From positions 1 to 64,000 of the forward strand of contig JAJFHX010000037.1 of the NCBI GenBank assembly GCA_021775425.1: a stretch of 64,000 nt of DNA. The letters run 5' to 3'. Both the position numbers and the translations under genes were made by a program. Every line of letters starts with the position of its first letter. Within the stretch, counting starts at the first letter, position 1. Shown one piece after another: positions 1-8,264 of this stretch. Under the pieces are notes generated by a model. It was not told where the DNA came from and did not search any database. It worked only from the letters and a program-made list of their open reading frames with translations. This stretch comes from Hyphomicrobiales bacterium. Lineage in GTDB: Bacteria; Pseudomonadota; Alphaproteobacteria; Rhizobiales; HXMU1428-3.

Positions 1-45
1 GGACTATCGATTCTAGGCGTTTCGGCGCCGCTTGAGATGCGGTAA
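1..45 (+). CDS. argS: 3' end of arginyl-tRNA synthetase (partial)
   Basis: Only the last 14 codons and the TAA stop are in the window. They read GLSILGVSAPLEMR, which resembles the C-terminal tail of class I arginyl-tRNA synthetases (Leu-Gly-Val-x-Ala-Pro-x-x-Met). ArgS charges tRNA-Arg in the cytoplasm. The placement just upstream of a SPOR-domain gene and nagZ is the usual order in alphaproteobacteria. The call rests on this short tail plus synteny. Confidence 0.65.
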   Translation, partial: GLSILGVSAPLEMR

Positions 46-100
46 ACTAGATGTACGTTGTGATTCGGGCTTAAACTGAGCGGGTTAAGGAATATACAAT

Positions 101-1837
101 ATGTCGGATAAGCTGACCGCATACCGAGGTGAAGGTTTTCACTCTCAACAAGATGGTGAAACGCCCCAACAGAATTATGGGATAGATCCAAGAACAGGAT
201 TGCCATATCAGGGCTCGCATTACGGTGCTCAAGGTCAGGCTGAGGGAGGCCAAATGGCAGATCAGAATTATTACCAACAACAAGGTGCCGGTTACCAACA
301 ACCTCAATATGGATCGCAAGACCCTGCAGCAGACCCCTATAATCAGGGGCAGTATGGTCAATCTCCTGATGCTAGCGCTGATCCTTATGCGCAATCTCAA
401 TATAATCAGGGTGCTTATGGGCAGGATGGACAAGCTTATGGTGCTCAAGGGTATGATGCTCAGTCCCAGCAGTTTGGACAGCAGGGGCAATATGATTATT
501 CGCAACAGGGCTATAGCCAGCAAGATTACAATCAACAGGATACTGGAGCTTATGTAGAGGAAGTTGATCCTTACATGGCGGCGCATCAGAATGCGACCCC
601 TCCTTATGATCCTTCAGCTCATTCTCAATATCCTTATGGTCAGGGGTATGAGCAACAGAATTATGGTCAGCAACATGACCAGCAGCAATATTATCAGGCT
701 CAGGTCGATACCGGCCAGTCACCTGCTCTTTATAATGAAGGGCAGCAAGGGCATGACGCTTATTATCAGCAGGCAGCAGCCAATGGTTTGCAAACGCCTG
801 ATGGATATGGCTATGACCAGCAGCAACAGGGCTATGGTGATTATGGTTCGCAGTTTGCTGGTCAGCAGCCTTTGCCGCCTATGCAAACCGGCATGCCACA
901 GATTAATGACCCTTATGCACCGGCAGCGGTTGTCACTTCCGGGCTGGGTTCAGCTCAGGATGCAAGTTACAGCAGTGATATGCAAACGCCGGGGCGGAAA
1001 TCATTCCTCGTTGGGACAATGATACTTGGTTCTGTGATTATTGGCGGCGGTGTTGCCTTTGCTTACAAATATTCAGGTGATGCCTTAACCGGTGATAAAG
1101 CACCGGTGATTACGTCTGAAGGGGCTGATATTAAATCGAAGCCAGATAATCCTGGTGGTCGTGAATTTGCCAATCAGAACAAAAAGATTTTTGCCCGCCT
1201 TGGGGACACTGGTGTTAAAGCCGAAGCAGCTGCGATTGTAACGACGACTGGTGAACCTGAAGTTGTTGAGAGCTTGCGCGGTGAGATCAAGGATAATAAT
1301 GGTGCTGGTAAGCTTGGTAATGAAAAAGCTGCGGCTGATAATAATGATGGTGGACCAAGACGGGTTCGGACCTATCGGATTGATCGCAATGGAAACCAAA
1401 TTCTTGATGGCGCGCCGAGCCGGGTGGCTCTTGCTGGCACGGATGTAAAAGATATTACCGGTGTGACGGCTGATACAGGTAAACCGGCGCGGGCTGTGAA
1501 AACTCTTGATACCGGTTCGTCTGTTAAACGTGCGGCGGTTGAGCGCAGGGTTGCTGCGGTCGCGAAACCGGCTGCGGCTGCTGATGGTGACTTTGTTGTG
1601 CAGGTTTCTGCGCGGCGCACACAACAGGATGCGCTTGCAGCGTTTTCAGGTCTGCAACAGAAGTATAGTAATGTGATTGGTGATTATCGTCCGCTTATTC
1701 AAAGAGCTGACCTTGGTGCGAGAGGGATCTGGTATCGGGTACGTGTCGGGCCGATGAAAACCAAAGAAGATGCGGCCAATGTGTGTTCTGAACTGAAGAC
1801 AAATGGTTATAAGAACTGTCTTGTGGCATCACGGTAA
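101..1837 (+). CDS. SPOR-domain membrane protein with a Tyr/Gln/Gly-rich N-terminal tail
   Basis: A 578-residue single-pass membrane protein. Residues 1-290 are a low-complexity tail dominated by Gln, Tyr, Gly and Asp with recurring YGQ, YQQ and DPY units. A hydrophobic segment at about 300-322 (KSFLVGTMILGSVIIGGG) should span the inner membrane. A charged linker follows, and residues 496-578 form a SPOR domain (DFVVQVSARR ... WYRVRVGPM ... YKNCLVASR), which in other proteins binds denuded septal glycan. Predicted topology is cytoplasmic tail, periplasmic SPOR domain. AAGGAA precedes the ATG. It sits between argS and nagZ, as SPOR proteins do in many alphaproteobacteria. A septal role is inferred from the domain; the tail is much richer in Tyr/Gln than I would expect. 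Confidence 0.93.
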   Translation: MSDKLTAYRGEGFHSQQDGETPQQNYGIDPRTGLPYQGSHYGAQGQAEGGQMADQNYYQQQGAGYQQPQYGSQDPAADPYNQGQYGQSPDASADPYAQSQYNQGAYGQDGQAYGAQGYDAQSQQFGQQGQYDYSQQGYSQQDYNQQDTGAYVEEVDPYMAAHQNATPPYDPSAHSQYPYGQGYEQQNYGQQHDQQQYYQAQVDTGQSPALYNEGQQGHDAYYQQAAANGLQTPDGYGYDQQQQGYGDYGSQFAGQQPLPPMQTGMPQINDPYAPAAVVTSGLGSAQDASYSSDMQTPGRKSFLVGTMILGSVIIGGGVAFAYKYSGDALTGDKAPVITSEGADIKSKPDNPGGREFANQNKKIFARLGDTGVKAEAAAIVTTTGEPEVVESLRGEIKDNNGAGKLGNEKAAADNNDGGPRRVRTYRIDRNGNQILDGAPSRVALAGTDVKDITGVTADTGKPARAVKTLDTGSSVKRAAVERRVAAVAKPAAAADGDFVVQVSARRTQQDALAAFSGLQQKYSNVIGDYRPLIQRADLGARGIWYRVRVGPMKTKEDAANVCSELKTNGYKNCLVASR

Positions 1838-1900
1838 TTTTTGATTGCGCTGAATAATTTATATCAGCTGATCTGTTTTAATATTCTGAATTGAATTATA

Positions 1901-1960
1901 AAACTCTCTCTTCTAACGTTCTTTGTTCTACAAGGGATGTCAGGAGAGAGAGTTTTTTTT
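1901..1960 (+). terminator. Probable Rho-independent terminator after the SPOR gene
   Basis: A 13-bp stem pairs 1901-1913 (AAACTCTCTCTTC) with 1943-1955, including one wobble, and runs into eight T residues (1953-1960). The 29-nt loop holds a second small helix, CTTTGT/ACAAGG at 1921-1935. It separates the SPOR gene from nagZ, so nagZ probably has its own promoter. Confidence 0.75.
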
Positions 1961-1997
1961 GAGCTTTGGCTAATCAAACTGTTTTAGGGAAAATCTG

Positions 1998-3014
1998 ATG
2001 TCGAGACTAGCATTTATATCGGGAGTTGAAGGAACAGAGCTTTTGCCTAAAGAGCGGGATTTTTTTGCTGATACGGCTCCGCTCGGGCTTATTCTATTTG
2101 CACGTAATCTTGAAAATCATGAACAGATCAAGCGGCTGGTTGGTGATGTGCGGGAAGCCGTTGGCGCTGAACAGTTCTGGGTGCTGATAGACCAGGAGGG
2201 AGGCCGGGTACAGCGGCTGCGTCCGCCATTATTTCCTGATTTGCCTGCTGCAAGACGATATGCCGAGCTTTATCAACAAGATCAGAGGAAGGCGCAATTG
2301 GCGGCCTATGAAATTGGCAAGCTGATGGGGCGGCGGTTGCTTGATCTGGGCATCAATATGAATTGTGCGCCTTGTCTTGATGCGGCTCAAACAGGAGCGC
2401 ATGAAATTATTGGTGATCGCAGTTTTGGGAATGTCGTGGATGATATTGTTGCACTGGGGCGCAGGGAGGCGCAGGGGCATCTGGCTGCCGGGTGTTTGCC
2501 GGTGATCAAGCATATACCGGGGCATGGGCGGGCCAATGCGGATAGTCATCATGATCTGCCGGTGATTGATGCCAGCATTGAAGCGCTACGGTCAGTAGAT
2601 TTTGAACCGTTCCGGCAACTTAATGAGATGCCTGTCGCTATGACAGCGCATGTGGTTTATAGCGCATTTAATGAACCAAAACCGGTCAGCGCTTCATTCC
2701 GGTTGATTAATGATATCATCAGGGCTGAGATTGGCTTTGAGGGATTTTTGATGTGTGATGATGTCTCTATGCAGGCACTTGAGGGTTCAATTGGCGAGCG
2801 GACAGCGGCTGTATTGTCTGCGGGCTGTGATGGGGCTTTGCACTGCAATGGGATTATGGATGAAATGATTGAAGTTGCTGAAAATTCACCAGAACTTTCG
2901 GGCCGTGCGCTTGACAGATTTATGCAATCATTTGACATGATCGTGCATCCTCAACAGATTGATGAAAGTGACGCGCTTGCATTTCTTAGTGAGGACTGGG
3001 TTCAAGCTGGTTGA
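1998..3014 (+). CDS. nagZ: Beta-N-acetylhexosaminidase (glycoside hydrolase family 3)
   Basis: NagZ removes N-acetylglucosamine from 1,6-anhydro-muropeptides in the cytoplasm during peptidoglycan recycling. The 338-residue protein has the family signature KHIPGHGRANADSHHDLP at about 171-188, which supplies the catalytic His loop, and MCDDVSM at 252-258 with Asp254 as the expected nucleophile. There is no signal peptide, fitting a cytosolic enzyme. Muropeptide recycling is relevant to beta-lactamase induction in other bacteria; here a class D-like gene lies 13 kb away, but no AmpR is visible. scpA starts 38 nt downstream, so nagZ-scpA-scpB probably form one transcript. Confidence 0.96.
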   Translation: MSRLAFISGVEGTELLPKERDFFADTAPLGLILFARNLENHEQIKRLVGDVREAVGAEQFWVLIDQEGGRVQRLRPPLFPDLPAARRYAELYQQDQRKAQLAAYEIGKLMGRRLLDLGINMNCAPCLDAAQTGAHEIIGDRSFGNVVDDIVALGRREAQGHLAAGCLPVIKHIPGHGRANADSHHDLPVIDASIEALRSVDFEPFRQLNEMPVAMTAHVVYSAFNEPKPVSASFRLINDIIRAEIGFEGFLMCDDVSMQALEGSIGERTAAVLSAGCDGALHCNGIMDEMIEVAENSPELSGRALDRFMQSFDMIVHPQQIDESDALAFLSEDWVQAG

Positions 3015-3052
3015 AACTTGTTTCTGTCAGGTCAATTTAGGAGTGTCAATCT

Positions 3053-3925
3053 TTGACAAACAAACCAACATCAACTGCTTCTGATGAGGAATGGGAAGCG
3101 GACATGCCAACCACTCAGGATGAAGAGGTGTTGTTGGTTGACCTTGATGGGTTTGAGGGGCCGCTAGATCTGCTGCTGGCGTTATGCCGGGCGAAAAAAA
3201 TTGATCTGGCGAAACTTTCAATTGCTGAGCTGGCAACGCAATATATTCACTATATTGAAAATCTGAAAAAACACCGTTTTGAGATTGCTGCTGATTATCT
3301 GGTGATGGCGGCGTGGCTGGTGTTTTTAAAATCAAAACTTTTGTTGCCTAAAGCTGAAGAGGCAGGGGATGAACCCTCTGGTTCATTACTCGCGGCGCAA
3401 CTGGCGTTTCGGTTAAAGCGACTTGATGCGATGCGGCAAAAGGGCAAGGAACTTATGGCTTTGCCACAGCTCGACCAGGAATTTTTCACCAATGGCATGC
3501 CGCAGGGCATCAGTGTTGTGGTTCAACCGACTTATAAAGCTGAGCTCTATGAACTGCTAAAGGCTTATGCGGGACAAAGAGAGCGGCAAAATCAACAGTA
3601 TGGGTATAAGGTCAAAAAAAGGGAAGTGTGGTCGATCAAAAAGGCCCGTGACAGGCTTTCAGCCATGCTTGGGATCTCTATCGAATGGGCGCCGATTAAT
3701 GATCTGATTGCGCTTTTTCTGCAAGGTGAAGATATGCAGAAAACAACAGTTGCCAGCACGTTTGGCGCGACGCTGGAAATGGCACGGGATGGGCTGATTG
3801 AGTTAAGGCAATCAGGCCATTTCACACCGCTTTATGTGAAGACACTTGATGCGGGAAACGATCAACCAAAGGAGAGGGGGCAAAAGCCGGCCAATGACAG
3901 AATGGAAGGGCGCGGTGATGACTGA
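3053..3925 (+). CDS. scpA: Segregation and condensation protein A (kleisin)
   Basis: ScpA is the kleisin that bridges the SMC head domains; with ScpB it forms the bacterial condensin that compacts and segregates the chromosome. The 290-residue protein carries the family N-terminus (LDGFEGPLDLLLALCRAKKID at about 33-53) and ends in a winged-helix region that should contact SMC. The start is a TTG, supported by AGGAG eight bases upstream. The stop codon lies inside the start region of scpB, so the two are translationally coupled. No smc gene is in the window. Confidence 0.95.
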   Translation: MTNKPTSTASDEEWEADMPTTQDEEVLLVDLDGFEGPLDLLLALCRAKKIDLAKLSIAELATQYIHYIENLKKHRFEIAADYLVMAAWLVFLKSKLLLPKAEEAGDEPSGSLLAAQLAFRLKRLDAMRQKGKELMALPQLDQEFFTNGMPQGISVVVQPTYKAELYELLKAYAGQRERQNQQYGYKVKKREVWSIKKARDRLSAMLGISIEWAPINDLIALFLQGEDMQKTTVASTFGATLEMARDGLIELRQSGHFTPLYVKTLDAGNDQPKERGQKPANDRMEGRGDD

Positions 3926-4625
3926 TGCTGCCAAAACCGGGCATGAAAGTGAGAATGATGCCTTAAGGGTGCTTGAGGCTTTGCTGTTTGCCTCGCCTCA
4001 ACCGCTGGGGATCAAGGAACTGGCACTTGAGTTTGAAGAGGGTGTTGATGTGGCGCAGTTGATTGAACAATTGCAGCAGATATACCAGCCTCGTGGTGTT
4101 CATCTGGTTGAAACCGGGGGCGGGTTTGCTTTTCGAACGGCTGTTGATCTTGCGCCGATGCTGACCAAATATAAAAAGGTGCAAAAAAAGCTTTCCAAAG
4201 TGGCGTTAGAAACTCTGGCGATTATTGCTTATCACCAACCAGTGACACGGGCTGAAATTGAAGATGTGAGAGGGGTACAGATTTCCAAAGGCACGCTTGA
4301 TGTGCTGCTTGAGACGGGATGGGTTAAAATGCGGGGGCGCAGACGTGCACCGGGGCGGCCAATCACTTATGGCACGACTGAACTTTTTCTCTCTCAGTTT
4401 GGGATGGCGCGGATTTCAGATTTGCCGGGTCTTGGTGAGTTGAAAGGTGCCGGTTTATTGGATGGAGCTTTGCCGCCCGGGTTTGAAGTTCCTGTGCCAA
4501 GTGATGATGACGCTTTAAGGGCTGATGAAGAGCCGTTATTTTCAGAAGAAGAACTGGCCGCTGAAGCCGAGCTTGGGGCAGAGGAAGACCCGCTGCGCTA
4601 CAAATCAGATGAAGATGAGATCTGA
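3894..4625 (+). CDS. scpB: Segregation and condensation protein B
   Basis: ScpB dimers bind ScpA in the SMC complex. The core (LRVLEALLFASPQPL ... LETLAIIAYHQPVTRAEIEDVRG) shows the two winged-helix domains of the family, followed by an acidic Glu/Asp-rich tail. The reading frame is open from 3846, but two better starts exist: ATG at 3894, behind AGGAGAGGGGG (3870-3880), and ATG at 3918, behind GGAAGGG with good spacing. I use 3894. Either start overlaps the end of scpA. Confidence 0.93.
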   Translation: MTEWKGAVMTDAAKTGHESENDALRVLEALLFASPQPLGIKELALEFEEGVDVAQLIEQLQQIYQPRGVHLVETGGGFAFRTAVDLAPMLTKYKKVQKKLSKVALETLAIIAYHQPVTRAEIEDVRGVQISKGTLDVLLETGWVKMRGRRRAPGRPITYGTTELFLSQFGMARISDLPGLGELKGAGLLDGALPPGFEVPVPSDDDALRADEEPLFSEEELAAEAELGAEEDPLRYKSDEDEI

Positions 4626-4846
4626 GTGTTTTTAACCAAGTCTGGGTTTGAAGCTGTTCCTCTTCTGGTGGATGTGGCTTTATAGGTCTTTCAAGTTTTT
4701 GCTCTGATTTAGTTTGCTTTTTTTCATCGGTCTATACAAGATGGACTGCATTTGTCATAACAGGCGAATGGTTATGAGTTAATGACCTGATCAGAAGCCG
4801 TGAGCCGAAAAATTCTTATGTTTACAAATCGAGGTGGATACATCTT

Positions 4847-5956
4847 TTGAGTTCATCATCACCAGGCTGGGGGCGTCGGGGGTCTGCTGCGGCGACAATT
4901 GCTGCCAGATTAACATTCGATAAGCTTACAAGAAAATTTGATGATAAACCGGCATTAAGAGGTGTAAGCCTTGATGTGGAACCGGCTGAAACGGTTTGTT
5001 TGCTTGGTCCATCGGGGTGCGGCAAGACAACATTGCTTAGAATTGCTGCCGGGATTGAACAACCGGATACGGGCCGGGTTTTATTTAATCATCAGGAAGT
5101 TGTCGGGCCGTCTGTATTTACGCCGCCGGAAAAGCGCGGCGTTGGGCTGATGTTTCAGGATTTTGCGCTGTTTCCGCATTTAACCATTATAAAAAATGTG
5201 ATGTTCGGACTTAAAAACCTGAAACCGGCTGATGCAGAGCGGGTTGCACTGGCGACACTTGATCGGGTTGGTCTTGCGCATTATGCCGCTGATTATCCGC
5301 ATATCCTTTCAGGTGGGGAGCAGCAAAGGGTCGCGCTTGCCCGTGCGATTGCCCCCCGGCCAAGTATCATTTTGATGGATGAGCCTTTTTCAGGGCTGGA
5401 CCCGCGGCTTCGGGATCGTATCAGAGAAGAAACGCTGGCAATTCTGCGTGAAATGCGGGCGACCTCACTGATTGTGACGCATCAGGCTGAAGAGGCCATG
5501 CGGATGGGGGACCGGATTGCTGTGATGCGGCAGGGGCAGATAGTTCAGGTGGGGGCCAGTGAAGAGATTTATAATCAGCCAAATTCTTTATTTGTGGCGC
5601 GAATATTTTCTGAAATGAATGAAATTCCGGCAATTGTCAGGGCGGGAGAGGTGGATACAGCTTTTGGCCGGTTTAAAGCGCCGGATCTGGCTGATGGAGC
5701 AGAAGCTGTTGTCGGGGTTCGGTTTATGGCGATGGGAATTTCAAAAAAAGAGCCTATAGAGCCACAAAAGGGTGTTATTGGCCGTGTAATAGATAGAAAG
5801 TTCCTCGGTGATGCGGCTCTGGTTGAAATCGTTGTGGATGGCGTGGAGCGGCCGCTGCAGGTTCGTTTACGTGAGAGTTTAGCCCCCAAAATGGGCGATG
5901 AGTGCTATGTGGTGGTTGATAAAGAAAAACTACTGGTATTAGCCAATGATGATTAG
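4847..5956 (+). CDS. Orphan ABC transporter ATP-binding protein with TOBE-like tail
   Basis: A 369-residue ATPase of the PotA/FbpC/CysA type, which energise import of polyamines, ferric iron or anions. It has Walker A GPSGCGKTT (54-62), Q-loop Gln104, signature LSGGE (154-158), Walker B IILMDE and switch His212. The region after about 235 should be the TOBE regulatory fold. It starts at TTG 4847 with GAGGTGG nine bases upstream. No permease or binding-protein gene lies nearby, so the transported substrate cannot be inferred. It sits alone between scpB and tatA with 221 nt in front of it. Confidence 0.88.
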   Translation: MSSSSPGWGRRGSAAATIAARLTFDKLTRKFDDKPALRGVSLDVEPAETVCLLGPSGCGKTTLLRIAAGIEQPDTGRVLFNHQEVVGPSVFTPPEKRGVGLMFQDFALFPHLTIIKNVMFGLKNLKPADAERVALATLDRVGLAHYAADYPHILSGGEQQRVALARAIAPRPSIILMDEPFSGLDPRLRDRIREETLAILREMRATSLIVTHQAEEAMRMGDRIAVMRQGQIVQVGASEEIYNQPNSLFVARIFSEMNEIPAIVRAGEVDTAFGRFKAPDLADGAEAVVGVRFMAMGISKKEPIEPQKGVIGRVIDRKFLGDAALVEIVVDGVERPLQVRLRESLAPKMGDECYVVVDKEKLLVLANDD

Positions 5957-6075
5957 TTGGCTTTACTTTTACTATTTTAACTCTATATAAGTTGCTTTGG
6001 TTGCGCTCAATCGTTGTTTTGTTTTATTGTAGAAAAGTGTAAATTTATGCGCTTAGGCGCTGGGAGAGAAAAATT

Positions 6076-6312
6076 ATGGGTTACCCAGGAATCTGGCAAA
6101 TATTGATCGTTTTGCTGCTTGTTGTGCTGTTATTTGGCCGCGGTAAAATTTCTGATTTAATGGGCGATGTTGCCAAAGGGATTACCAGCTTTAAAAAAGG
6201 CCTGAAAGACGAAGATACCGATACGGCCAATTCTGATGTTCATTCAATTGAACAGGGCGGCGATGCGGATAAATCAGGCTCAGTACAAAAAGAAAAAGCT
6301 GATCTCTCATAA
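6076..6312 (+). CDS. tatA: Sec-independent translocase subunit TatA
   Basis: TatA polymerises into the pore that carries folded twin-arginine substrates across the inner membrane. The 78-residue protein has one N-terminal membrane helix ([16 protein letters not shown]), the FGRGKI hinge and an amphipathic helix ([21 protein letters not shown]), then a polar tail. GGGAGAG lies eight bases before the ATG. First gene of tatA-tatB-tatC. Confidence 0.96.
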   Translation: MGYPGIWQILIVLLLVVLLFGRGKISDLMGDVAKGITSFKKGLKDEDTDTANSDVHSIEQGGDADKSGSVQKEKADLS

Positions 6313-6445
6313 AGTCAGCAGGTTTCGTCTATCTTTGCTAAAAGTGTTTATGGTGTTCCATGTCCTTTTAGCTCAGGAGATTTACTGATTTTTCTGATAG
6401 GGTTGGTTGTTTTCAACTGCATCTTGGTTTTAATGGAGTTTTTCC

Positions 6446-7015
6446 ATGTTTGACATTGGCTGGAGTGAATTGCTTGTTGTTGGACTGGTGGCGTTGATCG
6501 TCGTCGGGCCCAAAGAGTTGCCCGGCATGATGCGCAAAATCGGGGCTTCCATTAAAAAAATAAAACAAATGGCCGGTTCGTTTCAGCGTCAGGTTGAAGA
6601 AGCCATGGATGAAAGCGAAATCAGTGAGCTGAAAGACAGTGTCAACGATCTGAAGAAAGACCTTTCACCTGGTAATCTGATGGGTGAAATGGGCGATGAC
6701 ATGGGTATGGAAGATATGGATGAATTTGACCTCGACAAATGGAACGAGCAAATTCTCGAGGATGAAAAACGCCGTCTCGCCAATCCAATTCGCGGGCCTC
6801 AGAGTGAGGCCGATAAAAAGGCCGTTGCAGATGATGATGGTGAAGGAGGATCGTCTGGTCCTGAGGTGATTTCTGAAACACTCTCGCCAGCACCTGATGT
6901 GTCATCAGATAAAGAGGCGGAAGCACTGGCGCTTGAACCTGTCAATGAAAATGAGCCGCAATCACAGTTGGACCCTGACGAGAAGTCTCAGGTTAAACCA
7001 CAAGCTAAGACTTAA
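6446..7015 (+). CDS. tatB: Sec-independent translocase subunit TatB
   Basis: TatB pairs with TatC to recognise twin-arginine signal peptides. The N-terminus MFDIGWSELLVVGLVALIVV with the following GPKELP is diagnostic of TatB rather than TatA. A long amphipathic helix (about 25-75) leads into an acidic, probably disordered tail. The length of 189 residues is normal for alphaproteobacteria. It lies 133 nt after tatA and 58 nt before tatC. Confidence 0.96.
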   Translation: MFDIGWSELLVVGLVALIVVGPKELPGMMRKIGASIKKIKQMAGSFQRQVEEAMDESEISELKDSVNDLKKDLSPGNLMGEMGDDMGMEDMDEFDLDKWNEQILEDEKRRLANPIRGPQSEADKKAVADDDGEGGSSGPEVISETLSPAPDVSSDKEAEALALEPVNENEPQSQLDPDEKSQVKPQAKT

Positions 7016-7073
7016 CGCCTGGGCTTGTTTGTTTAAGACCGGGTGATGAAGACTTAAAGGGGAACAAGAATTA

Positions 7074-7853
7074 ATGAGTGTGGATCAGATTGAAACCAGC
7101 AAAGCGCCGCTGATTGCTCACCTGGTTGAATTGCGCACCAGGTTGTTATGGTCTCTTGTGGCGATGGCGTTTGCATTTGTTGTCTGTTTTTATTTTGCTG
7201 ATAACATTTATAATTTTCTACTCGGCCCTTATGAAGCAGCAGTTGGCCCGGGGCAGATTATTGATATGCAGTTTACGGCGCCGCATGAGTTTTTCTTCAC
7301 GCAGCTGAAGCTTTCTCTTTTTGGGGCGTTTGTCATTTCGTTTCCGATTATTGCTTCGCAGATTTATCGGTTTATCGCACCTGGGCTTTACAAAAATGAA
7401 AAATCAGCATTTCTGCCATATCTGATCGCGACACCGGTATTGTTTCTCATTGGTGCGGCGATCGTATTTTATATTGTCATGCCGCTGGCTATGTCTTATT
7501 TTCTTTCCTATCAGCAAGCGGGTGAGACGGGCGTTCGCATTCAGCTTGTTGCTAAGGTGAGTGAGTATTTTTCACTGGTGATGGCTTTGATTATGGCGTT
7601 TGGAATTTGCTTTCAATTGCCGGTGGTTCTTACTTTGCTTGGCAAGGCGGGTTTTGTTACGTCTCAAACTTTGAAAGACAAGCGCCGTTATGCGGTTGTC
7701 GCGGTTTTTGCTGCGGCTGCCCTTTTAACCCCGCCCGACCCAATGAGCCAGATTGGCTTGGCGTTACCGACCTACCTACTTTATGAAGTTTCGATTTGGA
7801 TGGTCAGGATGGTTGAGAAAAAACGTGAAGAGCGCGAGCTGGAAAATAGTTAG
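7074..7853 (+). CDS. tatC: Sec-independent translocase subunit TatC
   Basis: TatC is the multispanning receptor for twin-arginine signal peptides. The 259-residue protein has the family N-terminal motif HLVELRTRL (about 16-24), the conserved FIAPGLYKNEK loop (about 98-108) and hydrophobic segments consistent with six helices. AGGGGAA precedes the ATG. It completes the tat operon; the following 411 nt before serS contain no gene. Confidence 0.97.
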   Translation: MSVDQIETSKAPLIAHLVELRTRLLWSLVAMAFAFVVCFYFADNIYNFLLGPYEAAVGPGQIIDMQFTAPHEFFFTQLKLSLFGAFVISFPIIASQIYRFIAPGLYKNEKSAFLPYLIATPVLFLIGAAIVFYIVMPLAMSYFLSYQQAGETGVRIQLVAKVSEYFSLVMALIMAFGICFQLPVVLTLLGKAGFVTSQTLKDKRRYAVVAVFAAAALLTPPDPMSQIGLALPTYLLYEVSIWMVRMVEKKREERELENS

Positions 7854-8264
7854 GGATACTAATCTCGATTTTTTTTCTCACGGCATTTTTGATGCGCTTC
7901 AGATTGTCCACTAAGCAACCGCGCTATGTAATCGCCTACGAAGTGCGCCGTAACACGGCGAGCTTTGCTTGTCGCTTCGTCATGTACGCAAGCTGAAGTA
8001 GCTTGCACCCTTCTTTGTATATATAGATCACAGTAACTCTCCTAAGTGTAAAATAATCGCCGCGGTATTTTGGTGTTCAGTTGCCCACCAACAATGGGTG
8101 TTAATATCATCGTGGATATTTTTTGTGGTATCTGGTGTTTTTAGTGGTGGCTGATTGTAAAAATTGAAAATAAGTACAATCTGCATTGTTTTTCTTCTGG
8201 TTTAGTTTTATCCATGTCTTTGGGCGTTTCTGCCTGTGGTGAGCTATTTTTTAAGGGGTGTTTT
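7854..8264. other. Gene-free interval tatC-serS with clustered hairpins
   Basis: There is no plausible gene in these 411 nt. A patch at 7938-8006 is richer in G+C and folds on paper. An outer helix ACGAAGTG/CGCTTCGT (7938-7945 with 7973-7980) continues into CGCCGT-aac-ACGGCG (7946-7960). A separate perfect hairpin GCAAGCT-gaagt-AGCTTGC follows at 7988-8006. No T-run follows, so this is not a simple terminator. The last 200 nt are AT-rich and probably hold the serS promoter. Confidence 0.55.

Noticed and set aside
71-1624. Long antisense frames across the SPOR gene
   Set aside because: They arise from the repetitive Gln/Tyr codons on the opposite strand; low complexity, no ribosome sites, and they fully overlap a clear gene.
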